Source of the DNA: an uncultured Bacilli bacterium
GTDB taxonomy: Bacteria > Bacillota_I > Bacilli_A > RF39 > UBA660
Direction of reading: 5' to 3'
Length of the DNA stretch: 13,587 nucleotides
Assembly (NCBI GenBank): GCA_947598425.1
Contig: CANQFH010000023.1
Coordinates: 1-13,587, forward strand
The notes below the pieces were generated by a model. The model did not search any database. It worked only from the letters and a program-made list of their open reading frames with translations, and was not told where the DNA came from. The position numbers were made by a program, and so were the translations under genes. This document shows positions 1 through 6,284 of the stretch, piece by piece. Within the stretch, counting starts at the first letter, position 1. Each line of letters starts with the position of its first letter.

Positions 1-2
1 AG

Positions 3-443
3 ATGAATAATAGAATAAGAAAGAAGTACATAGTATTAATGTTATTGGTAATAAGTATAACCATAATAGGAATACCGATAAGTTACACCAATAAAGAATT
101 AGATGTAGTTAAATTAAATGATAAGATAGATAATAAGATGTTTGCTATGTATATAAGACAAAATAATGATTATGTAAAATATGAAGGAAAAACCTTTCCT
201 AAAGGATATGTAATAAACTTTGATAGAAGTTATTGTATAGATAGTAAAGAACAATTAGTGAAAGATGCATTAACAAGAACAAATACAGGAATAAGTGTAA
301 AAAGTAAAGTAGCAGTATATTGTACATTATATTTTGAACCAGCAGAAGCGATATATTTAACATATGATTCAACAAATACTAAAACAGAGTGTACAACAGT
401 CCAATGTGCATTAGATGAATTATATACATTAATATATGAATAG
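3..443 (+). CDS. Small secreted protein with 'NKELD' N-terminal domain and C-terminal DELY motif
   Basis: A 146-residue exported protein of unknown function. The N-terminus has basic residues (Arg4-Lys8), a hydrophobic core (about 10-26) and the sequence SYT-NKELD, which resembles a signal peptidase I site, although Thr at -1 is weaker than Ala. After the signal peptide, the mature part up to the VYCTLYF segment (about residue 112) aligns by eye with the start of the protein at 2156: NKELD, FAMY, YxxY, FP, a Cys near SYC/SKC, then VYCxLYF. The last 25 residues (TYDST...VQCALDELY) match a motif in the N-terminus of the next protein. All 15 Ile codons are ATA, unlike topA and frr. The start is the first ATG, two bases inside the window, so its ribosome binding site is not visible. 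It lies 20 bp before the next gene with no terminator between, so the two are probably co-transcribed. No function is assigned. Confidence 0.8.
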   Translation: MNNRIRKKYIVLMLLVISITIIGIPISYTNKELDVVKLNDKIDNKMFAMYIRQNNDYVKYEGKTFPKGYVINFDRSYCIDSKEQLVKDALTRTNTGISVKSKVAVYCTLYFEPAEAIYLTYDSTNTKTECTTVQCALDELYTLIYE

Positions 444-463
444 AGGAAAGGGGAATAAATAAA

Positions 464-2005
464 ATGAAAAGAGTAATAAAGATATTAAAAAATAATATAT
501 TTGGATTAATATTAGGAATATTAGTATCAAGTATAAGTGTATATGCATTAGAGAATATAGCTATGATAGATAGTGAAGAAGTAACATATAATAATACCGA
601 AAGCCATGGAGATTACGATAATGTCCAACAAACTATAGACGAATTATATAAGAAAGTAGGATTCACTGGAGAAAAATGGACTGATCCAACATTAAATGGA
701 GCAGATCCTGTACTAAAAGAAGGATTAATACCAGTAATAATAAGTAGCAAAGGAGATACATATTATGCCAATGAATATACAAGATGGTATGATTATAGTC
801 AAAAGAGATGGGCAAATGCAGTAATACTTGTAAATGAATCAAAAGATAAGTATAATCCAGGAGATAAAATAGAAGAACAAGATATAGAAAGTTATTTTGT
901 ATGGATACCAAGATATAAATATAAAGTATGGGATACAGGTGATTATACATCAGCTATTTCAGGAGATAGTTTAGCAAACATAAAAGAAGATACTGGTGAC
1001 CAATATGCAATAAGAAACATATTAGGTAATGCCAGAGTAATAGAAATAGAATTTGAATCTAAATCAGTAACTAAACAAAGCGGTACCACAGTAGATTCAT
1101 GGTTAACACACCCAGCCTTTACTTTAGGTAATACTGAATTAAATGGAATCTGGGTAGGAAAGTTTGAAACAGGATATAACCAAGATGGAGAAAATGAAAA
1201 TCAAATAACCCCAGATAGTAATTGGACTACTGAAGGAGCTCAAAAGACAGAAGAAAAAAGTAATCGTATTATAGTAAAACCAAATGTATATTCTTGGAGA
1301 AATAATACAGTAAAGAACTTCTTCATGTCAGCATATGAATATAAACAAGATTTAAAAAGTCATATGATGAAGAATACTGAGTGGGGAGCAGTAGCTTATC
1401 TATCACACTCAGCATATGGAATAGGTGGAGAAATCAATATAAATAACAATTCAGATTATAAAACAGGATATTCTGCAGCACCGGGAACAGATCAGAGTAC
1501 ATACAAAGGTACTGGTGGCACTGAGACAGATGGTAAATCAAAGGCATGGAATACCCCAACCGGATTCTTAGGAAGTACCACAGGAAATATAACTGGAGTC
1601 TATGATATGTCAGGAGGAGCCTGGGAATATATGGCTGCATATGTTGAAGGACAAGTAGGTCAAAGTGATTTTGATAATGATACTGATTTAAAAAGTAAAT
1701 ATAAAGATTATATAGACCAATATGATAAAGAAAGTTCAACAACAATATATAATAAAAGAATACTAGGAGATGCAACAGGAGAGATGGGACCATTCTTTAC
1801 ATTTAAAGATGGTGATAATGTTGATAGATACCATAATAGTTGGTATGCCGACTACTCGGGCTTTGTTGTCGCTTACTACCCTTGGTTTTTTCGAGGTGGC
1901 GGTTGGAGCGACGGAGTTTTGGCCGGTCAGTTCTACTTCTCTGGGACCACTGGTGGTGCGGACGCCGGCGTTGGTTTCCGTCTAGTTTTATCAATAAGTG
2001 AATAA
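464..2005 (+). CDS. Secreted FGE-like/C-type-lectin-fold protein, probable DGR variable (target) protein
   Basis: A 513-residue surface protein, probably a ligand-binding receptor. Residues 1-28 are a signal peptide or anchor ending SVYA. Residues 40-66 carry TYNNT...VQQTIDELY, a motif shared with the upstream protein. From about 140 (YFVWIPRYKYKVW) through IWVGKFETG, NTEWGAVAYLSHSAYG (about 304-319) and GVYDMSGGAWEY (378-389) to RGGGW (477-481) and VGFRLVL (503-509), the order matches the formylglycine-generating-enzyme/sulfatase-modifying (SUMF1) fold, which is related to C-type lectins. The protein has no cysteine, so it cannot be an active FGE. This fold is the usual carrier of DGR variable regions, and residues 462-506 have the matching base composition and pattern. 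The start ATG follows AGGAAAGGGG by about ten bases. A terminator follows at 2023. The fold and target role are inferred from motifs only. Confidence 0.88.
   Translation: MKRVIKILKNNIFGLILGILVSSISVYALENIAMIDSEEVTYNNTESHGDYDNVQQTIDELYKKVGFTGEKWTDPTLNGADPVLKEGLIPVIISSKGDTYYANEYTRWYDYSQKRWANAVILVNESKDKYNPGDKIEEQDIESYFVWIPRYKYKVWDTGDYTSAISGDSLANIKEDTGDQYAIRNILGNARVIEIEFESKSVTKQSGTTVDSWLTHPAFTLGNTELNGIWVGKFETGYNQDGENENQITPDSNWTTEGAQKTEEKSNRIIVKPNVYSWRNNTVKNFFMSAYEYKQDLKSHMMKNTEWGAVAYLSHSAYGIGGEININNNSDYKTGYSAAPGTDQSTYKGTGGTETDGKSKAWNTPTGFLGSTTGNITGVYDMSGGAWEYMAAYVEGQVGQSDFDNDTDLKSKYKDYIDQYDKESSTTIYNKRILGDATGEMGPFFTFKDGDNVDRYHNSWYADYSGFVVAYYPWFFRGGGWSDGVLAGQFYFSGTTGGADAGVGFRLVLSISE
1847..1981 (+). 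other. Candidate DGR variable region (VR) at the 3' end of the target gene
   Basis: Forty-five codons (Ala462-Arg506) break sharply from the surrounding AT-rich DNA. By my count there are 79 G/C of 135 (about 58%) and only 13 adenines. Known DGR template repeats in this protein family encode Asn-rich strings such as RGGNWNNG...FNFNGNNGNANNNVGFR, and the retroelement changes adenines only. Here the Asn slots are filled by G480, S482-D483, Y491, S493, T495-T496, G498 and D500-A501-G502. Most of these codons keep a C or T third base (GGT, AGC GAC, TAC, TCT, ACC ACT, GGT, GAC GCC GGC), while non-Asn positions (W481, A487-G488, F490, F492, G494, V503-G504-F505-R506) keep their consensus residue. 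That is what repeated A-to-N change at AAC/AAT codons would leave. The exact edges need the template repeat, which is not in the window. Confidence 0.82.
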
Positions 2006-2022
2006 AATATATATAAATTGAG

Positions 2023-2053
2023 ATGTTAGATATTTTGCAATCTAACATTTTTT
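2023..2053 (+). terminator. Rho-independent terminator after the variable-protein gene
   Basis: ATGTTAGAT (2023-2031) pairs perfectly with ATCTAACAT (2040-2048) across an 8-base loop, followed by a T run through 2053. It closes the 3-2005 transcription unit. DGR targets often need a hairpin or cruciform shortly after the variable region, so this stem, 42 bp past it, might serve both roles. The second role is speculation. Confidence 0.8.
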
Positions 2054-2097
2054 ATATGTGAAAATTTACAGTAATGCAATAAAAAAGTCACAAAATC

Positions 2098-2124
2098 TTG
2101 ACTCCGGGGGGGGTATTATATAAT
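2098..2124 (+). promoter_or_regulatory. Promoter with poly-G spacer (probable phase-variable promoter)
   Basis: TTGACT (2098-2103) is a good sigma-A -35 box and TATAAT (2119-2124) is a consensus -10 box. The spacer is 15 bp, two short of the optimal 17, and contains an uninterrupted run of eight G (2106-2113). Slipped-strand gain or loss of G would change the spacer by single bases and so change promoter strength; nine or ten G would give 16 or 17 bp. Homopolymer spacers of this kind control phase-variable surface genes such as Neisseria porA and Bordetella fim. Transcription would start near 2131, about 25 bases before the ATG of the Ig-repeat gene. Confidence 0.75.
2106..2113 (+). repeat. 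Homopolymeric G8 tract
   Basis: Eight consecutive G, in a region where G is scarce; I noticed no comparable G or C run elsewhere in the window. It sits between the -35 and -10 boxes of the promoter at 2098-2124, and mononucleotide G/C tracts of this length are typical slipped-strand contingency loci. Confidence 0.9.
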
Positions 2125-2155
2125 AAAGATAATAGAAGATAAGGGAGTCTAAGAT

Positions 2156-4063
2156 ATGAATAAGAAATATATATTAGTATTGTTAATAATAAGTATTGGA
2201 TTATTAGTAATGCCGAAAAGTTATGCAAATAAAGAATTAGATGGTGTAGAGTTAAGAGAAAATAATGATATAAATAAGAAAACTTTTGCAATGTATGTAG
2301 AAAATAGTTTAGGACAATATGAACCATATACAGAAGATAGTAATTATTTTCCCAATAGTTTAAAGTATCATTATAATGAATCAATGAGTAAATGTGTAGA
2401 TAACAATGATCAAGAAGTAGATGAAATATTAACTCACAATGAAGATAACTCAGTAACTGTAACAAGTAATAGAACAGTATATTGTTATTTGTATTTTGAC
2501 TTAGATAAAGATAAACCTATTACCCCAAATGTATCTTTAAGTAATTTATCAAGTATCGATAATAATTATACAAATACAAAATTACAAACAGTAACAATAA
2601 TATATAATGATGAAGATATCGAAAGTTATTGTGTTAGTTTAAATAGTGATACATGTACAAATTATGAAACAACAGGATTAGATACAGCAAATAAAAAGAT
2701 AACATTAAGTAATTATGATTTAGGAGAAGATGGAAATAAAACAATCAAAGTGCGGTTAAAAGATTTAGCAGGAAATATAAGTGAAAATCCCGGAAGTATA
2801 ACAAAGATATTAGATACACAACCACCGGTAATAAATAATTTAACAGTAAGTGGAGCAACAACATATAGTAATGTTAATTACGTAACAACAGCTAGTCCAA
2901 GTGTAACCCTAACATGGAGTAATGATGATGTAGCTAGATATTGTATGAGTAATGCTGATTGTACCCCAGAAACAAATATAAGTGCAAAAACAGTAACAAT
3001 AAATGTACCATTAACAAACAATGCAGCAAATACTATTCATGCTAAAATAATAGATAAAGCAGGTAATGTATCAAATGATAAAACATATGGATTAACAGTA
3101 GATACAGCCAAACCAGGAACACCAACTGTAAGTATGAGCAATGTTTATAATACTTATGTTACTAATCAAACACCAACAATAACAGCTACATATAGTGATA
3201 GTGATATAGTAAGTTATTGTATAAGTTTAGGTAGTACGAGTTGTACAAGTTATGTCACAACTGGACTAGATACATCAAAAAAGACTATAACAGTAAGTAA
3301 CTATCAATTAGGAGTAGCTGGAAGTAAAATCGTAAGAGTATGGTTAAAAGATAGAGCAGGAAACGTAAGCAGTACTCCTGGAAGTATAACCAAGACATTA
3401 GATGTAACTGCGCCAACATTAACATTAAATACTCCAACAATAAATGAAACAAGTATCGTAGTGCCATTTACAGCAATTGATACCAATGGTATAGCAAGTA
3501 TAACTTGTAGTGGAGCAACATGTAGTTGTACAGGCACAACTAGTGGCTCATGTACATTTAGTAGTTTAACTGCTGGAACAAGATATAATAATACTTTAAA
3601 AATTGTGGCTAAAGATAATGCTAATTTAAGTACAAGTAAAAGTGGAGATTGGACTACTAAAGATTTAAGTTTAAAATACACTAGTAAAACTCCTATACAA
3701 TGTAATGGTGGTTATTATGATTCAGATGATGAATGGCATGATACATGGAATATTCAATGGTGTGTTCAAGTAAGTAATTATACAGGTGGTTTATCTGCAT
3801 CTGGAAGCAAAGGATATTTTAAATGTTCCGGAAATGTTTGCTGTGGTTATGAATCACAGTCTGTAAAGCAACATAATCGTGATCAGGCAGTATGTTTTAG
3901 TTCTTCATTTACCATAAAAGATTCTGCAGGTAAAAGTGTTGTTGCTAACTATGGTTCCGAATTATGCACCAATACAATTAGTATGTGGGAAAATCCTCAA
4001 CATCTTGATAGTGATTGTACTTTGGCCAGTCAACAAGGATTTTACTATAGATGGGCTGAATAA
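2156..4063 (+). CDS. Large secreted protein with Ig-like repeats and Cys-rich C-terminal domain
   Basis: A 635-residue predicted surface or secreted protein. Residues 1-24 form a signal peptide ending KSYA. Residues 25-115 are a domain shared with the protein at 3-443. Four Ig-like (Big-type) repeats follow at about 121-222, 223-319, 320-418 and 419-507; the first three end in the hallmark (K)D(K/L/R)AGN(V/I)S segment. Repeats 1 and 3 are the closest pair (SYC-SL-C, TTGLDT, LKD-AGN-S, PGSITK-LD). Each repeat carries closely spaced Cys pairs. The last ~128 residues hold eight Cys and several Trp and match no domain I know. There is no LPxTG motif or C-terminal membrane helix, so the means of cell attachment is unclear. 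The start is supported by AAGGGAG eight bases upstream and by the signal peptide. Expression is probably switched by the poly-G promoter. The role is inferred as adhesion or interaction with host or neighbours. Confidence 0.87.
   Translation: MNKKYILVLLIISIGLLVMPKSYANKELDGVELRENNDINKKTFAMYVENSLGQYEPYTEDSNYFPNSLKYHYNESMSKCVDNNDQEVDEILTHNEDNSVTVTSNRTVYCYLYFDLDKDKPITPNVSLSNLSSIDNNYTNTKLQTVTIIYNDEDIESYCVSLNSDTCTNYETTGLDTANKKITLSNYDLGEDGNKTIKVRLKDLAGNISENPGSITKILDTQPPVINNLTVSGATTYSNVNYVTTASPSVTLTWSNDDVARYCMSNADCTPETNISAKTVTINVPLTNNAANTIHAKIIDKAGNVSNDKTYGLTVDTAKPGTPTVSMSNVYNTYVTNQTPTITATYSDSDIVSYCISLGSTSCTSYVTTGLDTSKKTITVSNYQLGVAGSKIVRVWLKDRAGNVSSTPGSITKTLDVTAPTLTLNTPTINETSIVVPFTAIDTNGIASITCSGATCSCTGTTSGSCTFSSLTAGTRYNNTLKIVAKDNANLSTSKSGDWTTKDLSLKYTSKTPIQCNGGYYDSDDEWHDTWNIQWCVQVSNYTGGLSASGSKGYFKCSGNVCCGYESQSVKQHNRDQAVCFSSSFTIKDSAGKSVVANYGSELCTNTISMWENPQHLDSDCTLASQQGFYYRWAE
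2516..3679 (+). repeat. Coding region of four Ig-like domain repeats
   Basis: This encodes residues ~121-508 of the surface protein. Unit junctions fall near the Pro-containing linkers DTQPP (about 220-224), DTAKP (316-320) and DVTAP (416-420). Units 1 and 3 are clearly related at protein level and alternate with the shorter unit 2. Unit 4 is the most divergent, with ITCSGATCSC in place of the C-x7-C seen in units 1 and 3. The DNA copies have diverged and are not near-identical repeats. Confidence 0.75.
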
Positions 4064-4109
4064 TAAACCAATATTTTTCAATTTATTTCTCTAAAATAAT
4101 AATTCTACA

Positions 4110-4138
4110 TTGACATTAATTCTAATTCATTGTATAAA
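4110..4138 (+). promoter_or_regulatory. topA promoter
   Basis: TTGACA (4110-4115), a 17-bp spacer and TATAAA (4133-4138) precede topA. Transcription would start near 4145. I saw no clear hairpin-plus-T terminator between the Ig-repeat gene (end 4063) and this promoter, so some read-through into topA is possible. Confidence 0.75.
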
Positions 4139-4157
4139 ATATAATTATGGAGGAAAT

Positions 4158-6182
4158 ATGAAAAATATCGTTATTGTTGAATCTCCAGCTAAAAGTAAAA
4201 CAATTGAAAAGTATTTAGCTGGTAATTATAAAGTAGTCTCATCTAAAGGACATATTAGAGATTTAGCTACAACTGGTAAATATGGTTTAGGTGTTGATTT
4301 AGAAAATGATTTTAAACCTAGTTATGTAATTATTAAAGGTAAAAATAAAGATGTTAAAGAATTAAAAAAATTAGTTGAAAGTGCCGACCATATCTATCTT
4401 GCAACCGACCCCGACCGTGAAGGAGAAATAATCTCATGGCATTTAAAAGACGAATTAGGAATACCAGAAGATAAATATGATCGAGTAACTTTTAGAGAAA
4501 TAACTAAAGATGTTGTTTTATCATCAATTAAAGAACATGCTAAAATTGATATGAATTTAGTTAAAGGAGCCGAAACTAGAAGAATTTTAGATCGTATTAT
4601 CGGTTTTCGTTTAAGTAAATTAATGCAATATAAAACTGGTGGTAAATCAGCTGGTCGTGTTCAATCAGTTGCATTAAAATTAATTGTAGATCGTGAAAGA
4701 GAAATATTAGCTTTTGTACCTAAAGAGTATTGGACAATCGAATCTGATTTTAAAGATTATACTGCTGAACTATTTAAATATAAAGATAAAGATATTGAAA
4801 TAAATAATGAACAAGAAGCTGATGAAATATTAGCCAAATTAAGTAATTCTTTTAATATTGATAGTATTGAAGAAAAAGAAAAAAAGAAAGCTTCTAGAGA
4901 AGTATTTAAAACTTCTACATTACAACAAATGGCTTCATCTAAATTAAACTTTGCGGCTTCTAAAACAATGAAAATAGCTCAAAAATTATATGAAGGAATC
5001 GATTTAGATAATGAAACAGTTGGTTTAATCACTTATATGCGTACTGATAGTGTTCGTCTTTCTGATGAATTTATTGGTCAAGCTAAAGGTTATATTAATA
5101 AACAATATGGTAAAGAATATGTTGGTTATGCTAAAGTAGGTAAAAAGAAAGATAATGTTCAAGATGCTCATGAAGGTATTAGACCAACTAGTATTTATCG
5201 TACTCCAGAAGAAGTTAAGCCTTATTTATCTTTAGATGAATACAAATTATATCGTTTAATATATATTAGAGCTTTAGCATCTATCATGGCTGATGCCAAA
5301 GTTTTAGCTACTACTGTCATTTTTGAGAACAATGATTATTTATTTAAAACTACAGGAAGTGTTCTTACTTTTGATGGTTATTTAAAAGTATATTCCGAAT
5401 TTGAAGATAGTGAAGATAAAATATTACCTAATTTTAAAGATTATCAAAGTAAAGTAGTAGTGGCTGATAGTATCAATAAATATCAACATTTTACTAAACC
5501 CGCTAGTAGATATACTGAAGCTAGTTTAATTAAAGAATTAGAAAGCCTAGGTATTGGTAGACCATCAACTTATGCTACTATTATTAGTACTATTAAAGAT
5601 CATGATTATGTTAAAGTTGAAGATAAAAAATTTGTACCAACAGAAATGGGTATAGAAACTACTGATAAGTTACAAGAATATTTTAGTGATATCATTAATG
5701 TTAAATATACAGCTCATATGGAAAGTGATTTAGATGATATTGCTGAAGCTAAAAAAGATAATATTAAAGTTTTACATGAATTCTATGATAAATTTGCTCC
5801 AATTATGGATGATGCTCTTAAAAATATGGCAAAGAAAGCTCCGACTAAGATTGGTGAAGTTTGTCCTGAATGTGGTAATGATTTAGTAGTAAGAAAAGGT
5901 AAATATGGTGAATTTGTAGCCTGTTCTAATTATCCAACATGTAAATATATTAAGAAAGATAAAAAAGAAACTGAAGAAGTTAAAATAATTGCGGAATGTC
6001 CAAAATGTCATAAGAATATAGTTGAAAGAAGAACTAAAAAAGGTAAGATCTTTTATGGCTGTTCTGGATATCCTAAATGTGATTATGCAACTTGGTATAA
6101 ACCCACTGGTGATGTTTGCCCAAAATGTGGTAATTTAATGGTATCTAAAAATAATATTGTAATTTGTGAAAACTGTGATTAG
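4158..6182 (+). CDS. topA: DNA topoisomerase I (type IA)
   Basis: Relaxes negatively supercoiled DNA by transient single-strand cleavage. The 674-residue protein begins with the TOPRIM motif (IVIVESPAKSKTIEKYL; Glu8) and has the metal-binding ATDPDREGE motif (Asp84, Asp86, Glu88). The catalytic tyrosine lies in LITYMRTDSVRLS (Tyr293). The C-terminus has three Cys4 zinc ribbons: C569/C572/C589/C595, a second beginning at C614/C617, and a third ending at C670/C673. I chose the ATG at 4158 because it follows GGAGG closely and starts the conserved MKNIVIVES sequence. The in-frame ATG at 4110 overlaps the -35 box and would add 16 unrelated residues. Nothing conserved is missing, and length and layout are typical. 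It forms a monocistronic unit between its own promoter and the terminator at 6181. Confidence 0.98.
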   Translation: MKNIVIVESPAKSKTIEKYLAGNYKVVSSKGHIRDLATTGKYGLGVDLENDFKPSYVIIKGKNKDVKELKKLVESADHIYLATDPDREGEIISWHLKDELGIPEDKYDRVTFREITKDVVLSSIKEHAKIDMNLVKGAETRRILDRIIGFRLSKLMQYKTGGKSAGRVQSVALKLIVDREREILAFVPKEYWTIESDFKDYTAELFKYKDKDIEINNEQEADEILAKLSNSFNIDSIEEKEKKKASREVFKTSTLQQMASSKLNFAASKTMKIAQKLYEGIDLDNETVGLITYMRTDSVRLSDEFIGQAKGYINKQYGKEYVGYAKVGKKKDNVQDAHEGIRPTSIYRTPEEVKPYLSLDEYKLYRLIYIRALASIMADAKVLATTVIFENNDYLFKTTGSVLTFDGYLKVYSEFEDSEDKILPNFKDYQSKVVVADSINKYQHFTKPASRYTEASLIKELESLGIGRPSTYATIISTIKDHDYVKVEDKKFVPTEMGIETTDKLQEYFSDIINVKYTAHMESDLDDIAEAKKDNIKVLHEFYDKFAPIMDDALKNMAKKAPTKIGEVCPECGNDLVVRKGKYGEFVACSNYPTCKYIKKDKKETEEVKIIAECPKCHKNIVERRTKKGKIFYGCSGYPKCDYATWYKPTGDVCPKCGNLMVSKNNIVICENCD

Positions 6183-6204
6183 ACTTAAAATAATAAGTCT
6201 TTTT
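6181..6204 (+). terminator. Rho-independent terminator of topA
   Basis: AGACTTA (6181-6187) pairs with TAAGTCT (6194-6200) across a six-base loop, followed by Ts to 6204. The stem begins inside the topA TAG stop codon. Confidence 0.8.
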
Positions 6205-6206
6205 CA

Positions 6207-6236
6207 TTGACATAATTTTTAATAAAAATAGATAAT
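6207..6236 (+). promoter_or_regulatory. Possible upstream promoter of the frr operon
   Basis: TTGACA (6207-6212), an 18-bp spacer and GATAAT (6231-6236). This would give a leader of about 40 bases. It competes as a prediction with the extended -10 site at 6262-6270; both could be active. Confidence 0.5.
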
Positions 6237-6261
6237 ATATCTATTAAATAAAGAAAATATT

Positions 6262-6270
6262 TGTTATAAT
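6262..6270 (+). promoter_or_regulatory. Extended -10 promoter close to the start codon
   Basis: TGTTATAAT is a perfect extended -10 element (TGnTATAAT), with only a weak TATTAA at -35 (6242-6247). Transcription would start at about 6276-6278, seven to nine bases before the ATG at 6285, leaving almost no leader. Confidence 0.55.
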
Positions 6271-6284
6271 TTTATTGATGTATT

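Noticed and set aside
663..950. Leu/Tyr/Ile-rich open frames on the - strand (also 1434-1793, 2088-2465, 3285-3681)
   Set aside because: They are antisense shadows of ATA/GTA/TTA-rich coding DNA, low in complexity, without start signals.
464..2005. Active formylglycine-generating enzyme
   Set aside because: The fold motifs fit, but the protein has no cysteine, which the catalytic mechanism needs, and it carries an export signal and a hypervariable end.
1803..2048. Open frames on the - strand and in a second + frame (1770-1985) over the GC-rich island
   Set aside because: They exist because the variable region is GC-rich and stop-poor. They have no ribosome binding site or recognisable protein and lie wholly over the FGE-like gene.
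2006..2155. Possible template repeat or accessory RNA of the retroelement downstream of the variable region
   Set aside because: Apart from the hairpin and G tract this stretch is AT-rich and shows no match to the variable region by eye. I found no template elsewhere in the window.
2156..4063. Prophage tail or fibre region
   Set aside because: No capsid, portal, terminase, integrase or lysis genes are present; topA and frr follow directly, and the products carry signal peptides.
4381..4435. Locally GC-rich patch in topA with C-ending codons
   Set aside because: It coincides with the invariant DPDREGE metal-binding motif, where residue choice (Asp, Pro, Arg, Gly) raises GC. No sign of insertion.
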